DNA from: Sialis fuliginosa
Taxonomy: Eukaryota > Arthropoda > Insecta > Megaloptera > Sialidae
Length of the DNA stretch: 64,000 nucleotides
Reading direction: 5' to 3'
NCBI GenBank assembly: GCA_961205875.1
Contig: OY540811.1
Location: 22,437,248 to 22,501,247, forward strand
The translations under genes were made by a program, and so were the position numbers. Position 1 is the first letter of the stretch. Every line of letters starts with the position of its first letter. The notes beneath the pieces were generated by a model. That model had not been told where the DNA came from and ran no database searches. It worked only from the letters and a program-made list of their open reading frames with translations. This document shows positions 38,387-49,130 of this stretch, one piece after another.

Positions 38387-38885
38387 AAGGTACTGGCACT
38401 AGTCTTGGATATGACCTGAGTAATGGCTATTTTTTAATTAAATGTACTGAATTAGAAATATTTGTTGATATTTGATTATGTACTACCATTTCTGCATATT
38501 AACCTATATACATTTAATTGTCTTACAGCGTGATTTGATGACAATCGGCCAATAGTTGTCAAAATGGTGGACATTTAAACTAATTATTAGTATAATTTAT
38601 TTATTAATTATTAAATTATCATAGCATCTGCTTTACATTGTTTCAAATTTGACGATTCTTTTTTTATATCTTTTGTGTCGTAGTACTTATCATTTTGTAA
38701 TCATTAGCAAGTGTCCATCACTGCGTGCTCATTACTGGTTTTATTTTATCCATTACTGGTGAAAAAACATAAACAAAATAAAAAGCTATAATTTAAAAAA
38801 CAAACTATATTTACGGAATTTGGTAATCAATCACAAAAACAGTAAAATTTGCTTTTATAGCGGCTATAACTGGTGCCAGTACCTT
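38387..38885 (+). mobile_element. MITE family member 1
   Basis: Ends AAGGTACTGGCACTAGTCTT and GGTGCCAGTACCTT. The interior, including CATAGCATCTGCTTTACATT and TTATCATTTTGTAATCAT, is shared inverted with 46325-46876. Non-coding. Confidence 0.8.
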
Positions 38886-39565
38886 ATATGTATTTGTACA
38901 TTTCTGATGTCTTTTAATATCCATGTTTGATTAAATAATAATATGAAATAAATAAACCAGGTTTACCAAATATAAATAAAAGCCAAGAAGTAAAGATAGC
39001 ATGTAAGTAAATAATAATAAAAACACAAAAACATTCTTTAAAGTTATAACATAAACGATATAAAAACGACGACAATTTAAAAATATACGTATACTTCCAA
39101 CTTTGTAATAGCAGTCATTAGGTACAGTGTAGCTAACATTACAACAACCGAACCACAGTGATGATTTCATATAATTGGTATCGTGTATGTTCAGGATTGC
39201 CACAACATGGCCGCAGAATAAACGATACATTTGCTGATGAGTTACTGAACCAAAGCTATTCTACGTTTGTACAGTTCACGCTCTGTATGTTTTATGCGTA
39301 TACTTTAATGATCAAATGGCATATGATATTTTTCACTTTGATATTTAAAAATCAACTAGAATCGATACATTATAAGTAAATAATAAACTAGTGGCAGTTG
39401 GTTCGTGTGTTCTGTACCGCAAATTTGGTACAGTTATTCAGTTAGATGTTATTTTAAAATATACCTATGATTATTTTTTTACTACCTATGTGTTCAAAAA
39501 ATACTAGCCCCTAGTTTTACCAAAATATATTAAAAGTAACAGCCATATATGTAAATCTCCAACGC

Positions 39566-39861
39566 CCGTTATTATAAAAAATTTGCTTGCAGCTAACGCT
39601 ATCTGCTAGGTTAGTATAATTGTTATGAAATTGCTCGATATTTTAAAGCAGTGGTAATACATGTAAATGCTATGCATTTTATGAGGTACACTTGGCAGCA
39701 CTTATTTTAAGTCGCTGATTGTACTTGTAGCGCATGCGTCAAGGTTATGATATGTACGATTTCATTCGTTACAACTGTAAGTGTATTGTCATTTATATTT
39801 AATACCTAGCAGATAGCGTTGGCTGGAAGCTAATTTACGTGCAAATTCTTTATAATAACGG
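39566..39861. mobile_element. MITE with about 50-bp imperfect inverted repeats
   Basis: The left arm has CCGTTATTATAAAAAATTTGC and TAACGCTATCTGCTAGGT. The right arm is its inverse, with an 11-bp indel, from ACCTAGCAGATAGCGTT to TTTATAATAACGG. About 200 bp lie between. Non-coding. Confidence 0.75.
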
Positions 39862-41347
39862 ACACAAATGGACCAAATAACATTTGTTATTTAACAGATG
39901 TGTACCAAGCTGTCAACACAAACAATCTGGTAACATACATAGAAGAAATCAAACATTCATGTTAAATATATCAAAAAGCTGCCTACCATAATATTAGGGT
40001 TGTTGAAAAAGTTTGTAAGGATTTTAGAAGCAAGTTGCAACAATTTTCTCCAGGTTTGCAAAGAAATAAAACTCAACGTATATATGCGAAAACTTTATTT
40101 TAAATAATGTGTTACCTTTTAAAATATAATAAGTTATAATAATAACATCATAACCTTACATAAAGTTCGACACATATACGCGAGTTTCAAGCCATCTTTT
40201 GAAAATCCTTTTTCTATCTTATTTATTCTCTCAAATGGCTCTCAATATGATTTTTATATCTTACTTGATTAATGTTTTATAATAAAGTATAACAACTTAA
40301 CTGCAGAATCACCATAATATGTTTGAAAGTAATAAAATCTAATAGTAGTAAGCACCATTAAATCAATAAACCGTTTCGGAAAGTTGATATTAAAAAATGT
40401 CATCGATAAAAAATGTCATAGTCTCTAGAAAAAAATGAACTCTACCGTTACGGATGTAACAAAACGTAACAGGAATATATACATGTGACAAATAATTCTG
40501 AATAAAACATTTTTCATACAATATGAACGCGTATGTGTGAGTTTATTCCAGCGACGTGTATTGAGGGTGTGCAAATATATGCAAGTTTTTACATTTTAAA
40601 ATTATTTTAACAACATTTAGGGTAACCGTACTCGACCGGTTTTCGACTAGGTTTTCAAATCAGGTTCTCGGACCGTACAAGTTCTGCACACGTTCGGTTT
40701 TAATTTGCAAATTATTACATTTTTGAATTATAATATTTATAATTATTTTTTCTCTTATTAAATTTTCTAATTCAAATATAATTTATTTATTGAGAATTAT
40801 TATTCGTTGACATTTATAAAATTTAGTATGCTTGTTTATGTTAAATGTTCAAAAAATATATATCTCTGAAAAATGATATTCGATTGTTTTTTTTTTTGAT
40901 ATCGTTATTATTCATCCTGGATAAAATACTGATAAACGGTTCATTTAACCAATCTTCTAAGTCCAATAATACAAATGAGTGTGATAGCAATAGCTATTTT
41001 TCCATGCCAAAAAAACTGTACGTGTGCGGAGACAATAGCAAAAGCATGATAAGTTCAATTCCAGGTTCCCCAATTAGATTTTTATCCGGACGAGTCAACC
41101 CCAACTGTGCCCGCATTCGGATCGTACGTATGGTTCAAAATCGTACCGTATGTGTCTGTCAGATATTCCTATGGTATTTCGACCTTCAGGTGCTCTGATT
41201 AGATAACCACGCCAGGGAACCTAATATAATAACTGGATGTGTACGATCACCCAAATAGCTGTAAGGAAAATTAACTTTGCATTTGTTATCATATTTATTT
41301 TATCAGTAATGACTTTATTTTCTAATAACTTTGCATTAATAATAAAA
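39862..41347. other. AT-rich DNA with one unrecognised open frame
   Basis: A plus-strand 117-codon frame at 40845-41198 starts MFKKYISLKNDIRLFFFLIS, which looks like a membrane anchor, but has no recognised domain. It overlaps a GC-richer patch bounded by short inverted AGGTTCCC copies (about 41063 and 41215), so it is probably repeat-derived. Confidence 0.3.
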
Positions 41348-41610
41348 ACTAGCTGTTATTCGCGACTTCGTCCACGTGATAATACAGATTTCAATTATGA
41401 TAGTCGATAAAACAGGTTTTTAGTTACACACACCCATTTTTTATGTAATAAATTTTTCGAGATACAAAGAAGCATATGTCCTTCCTCATGATCTAAGCTA
41501 CCCCCCTGCAAAATTTCATCAAGATCGGTTTAGCGGTTCAGCCGTGAAAAGGTAACAAACATACATACAGACAGACAGAGATACTTTCGTATTTATTTAT
41601 TAGTATGGAT
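41348..41610 (+). repeat. SINE/RTE-type 3'-end repeat
   Basis: Starts ACTAGCTGTTATTCGCGACT, contains AAATTTCATCAAGATCGGTT and GCCGTGAAAAGGTAACAAAC, then ACATACAGACAGACAG and ends ATTAGTATGGAT. This layout (CGCGACTTCGTCC start, CAAGATCGGTT core, ACATACAGAC near the end) is very widespread in insect non-LTR/SINE tails. Also found at 51711-51891 in opposite orientation. Confidence 0.75.
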
Positions 41611-42891
41611 TATCTACGTTAATTAATTGCCGATTTTACAATCGCCTGCTCTAAAATCCTAACTGAATTCATACGATTAAATCGTTTGGTTTGATTTTGG
41701 ATTAGACCAATTTTTTTATAATACCAGTCATAAGCATGTTTTTTTCGTTGTCTTGTAAAACATGAGTTTTGAGGTTTATCCGACAAATTCTTGACAAATT
41801 GAAAATATGGATTGATACAAATTTATTATTGACGTTGGCTAGTTTAAAATTTTAATATTCGAATGAAAAAAACTGATTTGCACATTCGGCATTTTAAAAT
41901 TTTACCATTAATAGATGTTTAAATAAATTTCCAATTATAAAAGAAAAATATCAACAATTTACACAATATACCGTCATAACTGACAGCGTTCAATATTTAA
42001 CTTTTTTATTTTAAATTTTATGTTCAATAATAAATTATTAAATATTCTACCGTATAATATAAAAATTCAAAACAACACAAAAAGTACGACACTGACATAT
42101 ACGTGTGTATGAGGTATCGTGTGCTATTTTATGTTATCCCTAATGACGCAGATCGACGTACCGGCGTCACAATGCAACGCCACGACGCCCATTAGATACA
42201 CTGTGTCATCTGCACTACTCTCATTATATCAGCAGTATTTAAACGGAGCTGTCGTATTGATATCTAATGGATTTATCAACTAAACAGACAATCTGTTAAT
42301 ATGTATATCTACTACTTATTTTTTTCTCAATTAATATCATGCCATTCGAACTATACTGTAAGTCAAAGATAGTAGTTATGCTATAACCTAGTAAGTGTTG
42401 AAAAACTTTCATTAAAAATGTACTCCGTAACATACTAATATGTCCAATAAGATCTATTCGAAATTTATTGAGTAATCGCTAGAAGTTATAAGTGAAAGAA
42501 GAGTTCAAAGTATTTCCTTTTTTATTCACCAAAAAACATTTACTTTGAATCGCCCAAAAAATGCTTTAATTTAACTGAAAATTTTTATTATTTTTGATTG
42601 TTATAACATGGATTACTATATAACAATCGACACAGTAACTACCAAAAAGAGTTTATTGTGAGCATATATATGGTTACCTCAAAAAAATAACTTTGAGATG
42701 AATTTGGGGTTCAATGTTTATTGGTGTGATTACTTTTCATCATGTCCTCGAAAAGATACATTTCTAGACTGTTACTATTTGCTAATATATATTTTTTGTT
42801 ATTTTTCCTTGAAAATATTAGATAATATATAAATAAAGTTTTTGTATTTCGATATTTATTGTACGAAAAATTATCGTTATATTACGTGGGC
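41611..42891. other. AT-rich DNA with a CpG-bearing patch
   Basis: At 42145-42205 a patch contains GACGCAGATCGACGTACC and ACGCCACGACGCCC. A 49-codon plus-strand frame (start about 42132, stop near 42281) overlaps it. Not recognised; coding or regulatory role unproven. Confidence 0.25.
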
Positions 42892-43368
42892 GTTATAACG
42901 CCCGGTAGTAATATGTACGTAGGGGACATCTATAAAATTCGTCACACAAATTTTAATCATTCTTGACCTCTCTCTCTATCTTTGTCACGATGTATCACAT
43001 TTTTTCCTGCCCGTCCCAATAAAATCTATAGCTTAAAAAAATATGAATAAAATTGATGTAGGTATTTCAAATGTCGCGTTTGTTCGGACTCCCTCCCCCT
43101 CCTCGTCACATATCTAGGCAATTACTCCCCCCCACCTTTTTTTGCGTACGTATTATATGAACAACCCCCTATCTGCACTCCAACATAATTTTTTTTTATT
43201 AGTTACTTTTTTATCCAACTAATTTCTTTCTTCTAAATAACAAGTAAAAAAAACAAAATTTTCAATAAATACAACTTTTTCTATAGTTTTAGTCAACTTG
43301 AAGTGAATATAAGTGACTTAAACCGTTCTCCATGGCCGTAGTGGCTTATTATTACCGGGCGTTAGAAC
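42892..43368. mobile_element. Inverted-repeat element with GC-rich ends
   Basis: The left end GTTATAACGCCCGGTAGTAA (42892) is inverted at the right end (TTATTATTACCGGGCGTTAG, to 43368). The 477-bp body has pyrimidine-rich tracts including CTCCCCCCCACC near 43126. Class undetermined. Confidence 0.65.
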
Positions 43369-44251
43369 CATTTTCTAGCTTTTCCAGATAATATATATTT
43401 TTTTATTATTTTTCCTTGCAAATAACATGCAGAAATACACATATCAGAAAAATACAATAATTTTTTTTACAAAATAAAACTATCATTACTTGACTTTATT
43501 CACATCACCGATTATTCGATAGTAACGTTATAATTAATGTACAAAATAGTAAATTCAATTTGAAAATAGATATTTTATTTTACAATTTGCCTTCATATAT
43601 TGCGTCTTATCCGATATCTAATGATGTTTTACAACATTCTGTTGATATTAACATCCAACAGTATCTTTATTTATATAGTTTTATCAACATTACATAAAAT
43701 ATAACACACATAACAAACAATCTGAAAGATACAAAATTAACATTTACATTGTATGATATTGATATTTAATCAAGCAAACTTCCTTGATTAGAGCTCTTAT
43801 AGCAACATAGAATCGGTTTTAGAATACAGGTAGTATATGCACATCTAATATTGTACCCACTTTATTGTGCAGGCTGTACGCCTAATGGAAATTTGTATGT
43901 AATTGGCTAAATGTGAATTTATGAGGTCTCTTCCCTAACCCGACCGCAATCGTAGCTCCAGGAAGCGACTGAGATGGGACAGGAACACACTCCTGGAATA
44001 TACACTCGAGAAATTGTTCACTTTGATACAATCGATAGCAACTAAACTTATGCATCGTACATAATATCTTGATGGAACTTATGTTCCAATTTAAATTGAA
44101 ATTAATAATTTGTTGGGAATTTGTAGAATATTGTACGTTTATATTAAACAACAAATCAATATTAGATATTTTCTTCTTTAGGCTTTCGTGGCCGTTATCC
44201 ATAAGAGCTAACTTTTCGGGCTGTTGTCCACGTTGTCGTATTGTATTTCTT

Positions 44252-44285
44252 GACGTTTCGACATTCATGTCGGAGTCTTTTACAG
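44252..44285 (-). ncRNA. Decayed hammerhead-ribozyme-like core, left arm
   Basis: Minus strand reads CTGTAAA, then AGACTCCGACATGAATGTC, then GAAACGTC. Hammerhead layout is CTGATGA, stem II, GAAA. The first core is mutated and stem II is imperfect, so activity is not expected. Confidence 0.4.
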
Positions 44286-44783
44286 AAGTGTTTCTGAAAC
44301 TGATGTCCTTATTTCGCGTCGGTTCTTATTGTGAAAACAGTCTTCAAAGATTCTAGAAAGTTGGTAACGCATGTTTCTAAAGCCCGAGATGAACATCAAC
44401 AACGTCAGGGTCCGTGCACATGTGGGAAAGTATATGTTGGCCAAACTGGCATCAGCCAAGATCAACACGAGTCTTAAGGAGCATATCAGCCATACTAAAC
44501 ATCGCCACCGGGAAAAATCAGCAGTGGCAGAACACCACCCCCACACCGGGCATACCATTAAAATCAAGGACACGAAAATACTTGTTAGAGAACGAAGATT
44601 TTGACCCATACTTTACAAAGAGGCTATCGAGATTAAGAAACATTCCGACAATTTTAACCGTGACAAAGGGATCGAACTACTTAAGGCGTGGTTACCAGTC
44701 ATCCGAAACGTCACGCATGACTACAGATGACACAGGTATATAACGACCGACGCAAGATAAGGATATCAGTTTCATAAACACTT

Positions 44784-44817
44784 GTGAAGAAGACTCCGAC
44801 ATAAGAGTTGAAACGTC
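44784..44817 (+). ncRNA. Decayed hammerhead-ribozyme-like core, right arm
   Basis: Reads TGTGAAGA, AGACTC-CGACATAA-GAGTT (stem II with one wobble pair), then GAAACGTC. The first core differs from CTGATGA at two or three positions. Penelope-like element terminal repeats are known to carry hammerhead ribozymes. Confidence 0.45.
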
Positions 44818-45758
44818 AAGAAATACAATACGACAACGTGGACAACAGCCAGAAAAGTTAGCTCTAATATTCGATATTTTTTATAATTAATTGAAATATT
44901 TAATAATACGAATATATGTATGTAGCTAGCTACGTGCTTCAGATATTCACAAAATCGTTTTTATGCTGTTTACTTTATGATTTTCTTCTTGAATACCAAA
45001 ATTAAAAGCAGATAAATTATATTATACCTGTATGTAGAAAAACTTAAAATGCTATTCTGAAATTTTTGTTTACGTTAACCAAGAACTAATACTTATGTAC
45101 GACTCTTTTACTATTATATGGATACATTACGACTGGAAGCACTGTACACTCGTAAGCACAAATAGTATGTATATAGGTATAGAGTACCTATGTATTGCAT
45201 ATATACCTATATAAATGTTTAACAAAAGTCACTACGGAGATATCGTAAAAGTACGATTGAATGTGAAACGATTCAATTGTTACTGTTTTTTATTTATTTG
45301 TAACTACTAAATGGAGTTGTCTGTATTGGAAAACTATTTCAATAGTTTTCTGTATAGAATGTCTCTTAATCAATGAAAAAATAGAGATGAAGTTAATTTG
45401 ATTATTCATGTAACTAAATTAAAAGTTTTTATATTTTATCTTTAGTGGACTAAATAAATTCAAACATTTTTTTCAATAATAGTTTTTTTGTTATATTTGT
45501 ATCGATTTTAACATTTAATTGCAAGTTTCCATTTTAATTCAAATAAAGGATTTTAACTAGCAGCGTAATATATATTCAAAGTAAATATAAACTAAATATA
45601 AAACAGCAAAAAATTGACACTGTTATAGTAACCAGCTTGGAAGCTGCAATTATAATAATAAAATAAAAATAAAAATATCTGTTAACTTGAAATTTTAAAA
45701 CATATGCTTGATATTATTTCAAATAACACCATTGAATATTGTCACAAAACTATCAGTG

Positions 45759-45854
45759 TTAAAAGGAATACTTGCACGTGACACGCTTCCTGTATAGATC
45801 CAACTCCATTAACCTGTCAGTTGATGGCAGACGGCCCTCTTCCAGCCGGTCCAT
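45759..45854 (-). CDS. Small coding-like ORF in a GC-rich island, unknown
   Basis: Within a GC-rich island (about 45770-45955). From ATG at 45852-45854, in excellent context (CACCATGG), it reads MDRLEEGRLPSTDRLMELDL then YRKRVTCKYSF and stop: 31 residues. The frame is open for another 32 codons upstream without an ATG. A donor-like CAA|GTATTC lies just before the stop, so it could be a first exon. On the other strand a 46-codon frame (MSLTQQQKRVCDVFDSVD...) starts near 45893. Neither is recognised. Confidence 0.25.
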   Translation of the reverse strand: MDRLEEGRLPSTDRLMELDLYRKRVTCKYSF

Positions 45855-46324
45855 GGTGTAAGATTTCGCAGCATCAGCAACCGATTTTAATATGTCACTG
45901 ACACAGCAGCAAAAACGCGTGTGCGACGTATTTGACAGCGTTGATGTCACACATATTCACTTGAATTATCTATACATTTTGTCTGTGCATGCTGAAATTC
46001 GTATTTCAAATTATATCCGTAATATTTGAAAAGTTTAAAACGTTACACAGCTCAAATATAAAACTAATTCATTTTGATATTTTCATTGAGATATCTCATA
46101 ATAATATGTTTTGGATATTAATAAGACTCGCATTTATAGAAATATAGTTAAAAATTCATATACCATATACATATGTAAAGGCTATCTGGATGAGTCTCAC
46201 GACTTAAGGGACAAAATAATTAAAATTCACAATATTATTATTTTTTGTGAGGTTAAGTAAATAATAATTTTTGTTTGATTAACTACTAATATGTTTTTAT
46301 ATTTTCAAAAAAACCAACTAAAAT

Positions 46325-46876
46325 AAGGCACTGGCACCCGTCTTGGTCCCTAGAAGAGCAAGATATATTGTTTTTTGAGATTAATGGACAAATTTTTTGT
46401 AATTATCATGAACTCATGTTACTTATCAAACAAGTACCTCTTTATTAAATTAATTTAATTACCAATGTCCACTTGTCCACAAATATATTTTTTTAAATTA
46501 TAGCCTTTAAATTTACTTATGTTTTTTCTCCAGTAATAGATAAAGTAAAACCAGCAATGTGCACTCACAATCAGTCAGTGATGGATTTATGATTACAAAA
46601 TGATAAGTAATGTGACACAAAAGCTATATATAAAGAGTTGTCAAATTGAAACAATGTAAAGCAGATGCTATGATAATACATATAATAATAAATAAATAAT
46701 TGCACTAATAATTAATTTAAATGTCCACCAGTTCGATATCCATGGGCCGATTGTCATCACATGAAGCTGTTTCAAAAGGGCAGTAATCAAATATCATCAA
46801 ATATTTATAATTTAGTACATTTAATTAAATAAGAATTCAACACTGCGGTATGATCCAAGACTGATGCCAGTACATT
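46325..46876 (-). mobile_element. MITE family member 2 (inverted relative to member 1)
   Basis: Ends AAGGCACTGGCACCCGTCTT and AAGACTGATGCCAGTACATT. The interior, such as AATGTAAAGCAGATGCTATG and CCGATTGTCATCACATGA, matches 38387-38885 in reverse complement. About 55 bp longer than member 1. Confidence 0.8.
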
Positions 46877-48989
46877 ATATTGTTCTAGTGTAACATATCT
46901 ACCTACTGATAATAATAGTAGTGTACCTATATTTTATGTTTTCAATATACAAATTTTATATTCTGAATCAACACCTTTCAAATAACTCGTCGAAAAAAAG
47001 TTGACTACAAACTACATATAGCTTGTAGTTATCACAGAATCTTTTATGTTACGTTTGCTCACATTGTTTATTCATGGTGTTGAATATATTCAAGACAGTC
47101 GGTGACTCTGCGCCACTACCTTACTACTTATAATAAAAGCAAGCTTATGTAATATGAATGCAGAAAGACAATGACATACTATATTTTGTTTCACATCAAA
47201 AAGATGATAATGCAAAAGATTTCTCCCTACACTTCTGTCTCGACTATAGTTAAATTTAGGGGTATGATGTTAAATATTACGATACCCAAAGTAAATATTA
47301 TTATTTAATATGTACATCATACATGAATAATGAATATATATAAGATATATACATAGGTACTGTTTATTAAAATGAAACTTATCTAATACATTCTTTTAAA
47401 AAAAAAAACAAGAAAATTGTTTTTAAAATTCACTCTAACAAAACTCCAAATAAGAAATAAAAACTTTCTCTAATAAAAACATACGAAATGATATTTCATT
47501 CATTTTATAAACAGTACACAATATTCATAAAGAGCCCACTCAAAAAGATCGTTAGTTTCAACAGCATATATTGTTGGGTTAAATCCCCAAACATCTCTTA
47601 ACCTACTTGAGACTCATAATATGCGGACTGAACTGTCATAATTAACTTAGAGTTATGAGCTCGGCGGTGGGACAGTGTAGTGGGGGTCAGGGCGGTTTCA
47701 GACTACATGGCTCGCTGAAAATATATCACGAGACTGTATAAAATAGCGTTACAGGTTCCAGACCGTCTGAGAGCTATCTACTCTTAAACGTAATTTAACT
47801 AAAGATACTGTACGTACATTTTTTTTACTGTGGACTGTTTTTATCAAAGAGATTTAAAACTTTTAATAAGATATTATATTTCATTTATATTGTGATGTTG
47901 GTTTTTGGATGTACACTAGAGCGAGTGTGTTTTTGTAAAAAGGATGTTTACTTTGTTATATCAGGTAGTGAAGAAATAAAAGAAATTACCATTGTAAGTC
48001 GTATATCAATAAAAATTTATCTATTTTAGAGAAAGACTATAAAAACTGGTGACTATGATCAAACCACTGACAATATAATGTAAATTAACATATTTTAATA
48101 AAATACTATTACTGCTAAATATAATTTTACTAGGATAGTTAAAGTATTGTTATATTTTAAGAGTAATCTCAAATATTGTGTAAAGATACATTATGTTTTT
48201 GTTTATGTTGAGTCTAATTTAAGATTTTATTTGTTATCCACAAAAAGTGTGGATGATTTATTTCTGCTCTAAAACCACTAGAAAGAAACGGCAGACTGTA
48301 TATTTGTATAATTTCTGGTAATACCATAAGAAGTAAGTCGAATGTAAACGTTTAAGTCATAAAATTCAATAACGTCTACATAATTATGAGATAAGAATTA
48401 AAAGTCATATTGGTTTAATGTGAACCTATGTATGTACATACATAATACATATATGTATTAATTATTAGTTTGCTTAGATTTCAAACGTAAAAGACTTATG
48501 TAGAAATATTTTATACCAAATTAAATAAACTTACTTAATATATGTATTAAATCTCATATATCATCAAAGCTTTTGATACTCGTATTGAAATATAGTTCAC
48601 GTTTGCAACTTAACGGATTCAAAGAAATGATTAATTTAATATTTATTGAATACAAACAAACCTACATGTATTCCAATGAAAGATAAACAAAACTTCTTAA
48701 GTGTGTACCTATATATACATATATTTACAATATTGACATTTTAATGTAAACTATATACTACATTTATTCACATGCTATATCAAGGAATAACTGTACACCT
48801 TCTAAATTCTTAATCAATAATTCTTGATCATGATATTTATAACTCTATCACTTTTTGTTTGTGTAGTGTTTCTCACATTATAACATGACATCTACGACCG
48901 AATCACAAGAATCCATATAGTGCGAGAAAGACAGATAGATATTTTAACAAGCATTTATAATATCCTGTCTCTTTTGCACAAGTGTCTCT
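46877..48989. other. AT-rich DNA with a GC-rich patch near 47.7 kb
   Basis: At 47655-47775 a GC-rich stretch is followed by a plus-strand TATAAAAT at about 47736. It could be a promoter, but no exon follows, so none is called. Nothing else recognised. Confidence 0.3.
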
Positions 48990-49130
48990 TTAACGTAGAT
49001 AGCGCATAATAGATTTTCCAGTGCGAATATTGCCATCCATCAATGACTCATAACCGGAGCTATTAGGAAATGGGTTTCCGGGTTCCGGTGATGGCGCTAC
49101 CTGTACCAGCGCCTTCTTAGATACGCGCAT
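48990..49130 (-). CDS. 46-codon small ORF or terminal exon, unknown
   Basis: ATG at 49128-49130 to TAA at 48990-48992: MRVSKKALVQVAPSPEPGNP then FPNSSGYESLMDGNIRTGKS and IMRYLR. GC content and amino acid mix stand out sharply from surrounding AT-rich DNA. No signal peptide or membrane segment. CAG|GTA inside could mark an acceptor or donor, so it may be part of a spliced gene, including a nested one or an alternative Lar exon. The Ser-Ser-Gly-Tyr-Glu-Ser stretch reminds me of kinesin-like tail regions, but that is only an impression. Confidence 0.35.
   Translation of the reverse strand: MRVSKKALVQVAPSPEPGNPFPNSSGYESLMDGNIRTGKSIMRYLR

Larger units (their letters stand above)
44204..44865 (+). 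mobile_element. Broken Penelope-like element flanked by inverted pseudo-LTRs
   Basis: 120-bp inverted arms (44204-44323 and 44746-44865; about 85-90% alike by eye) flank a 3' coding remnant. The remnant reads as a Penelope-type GIY-YIG endonuclease in three frames: CTCGKVYVGQTG from 44415; then SLKEHISHTKHRHREKSAVA and TGHTIKIKDTKILVRERRF; then KEAIEIKKHSDNFNRDKG and LLKAWLPVIRN. Two frame changes and stops show it is dead. Reverse transcriptase is absent. Inverted rather than direct terminal repeats are a known Penelope-like arrangement. Confidence 0.85.

Noticed and set aside
40845-41198. 117-codon plus-strand ORF with a hydrophobic start
   Set aside because: Overlaps a repeat-like patch with short inverted AGGTTCCC ends and shows no recognisable domain.
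44280-44609. 109-codon minus-strand ORF
   Set aside because: It is antisense to the Penelope endonuclease remnant and its arms.
47655-47790. Possible promoter with TATAAAAT after a GC-rich patch
   Set aside because: No initiator or following exon could be identified, so no promoter is called.
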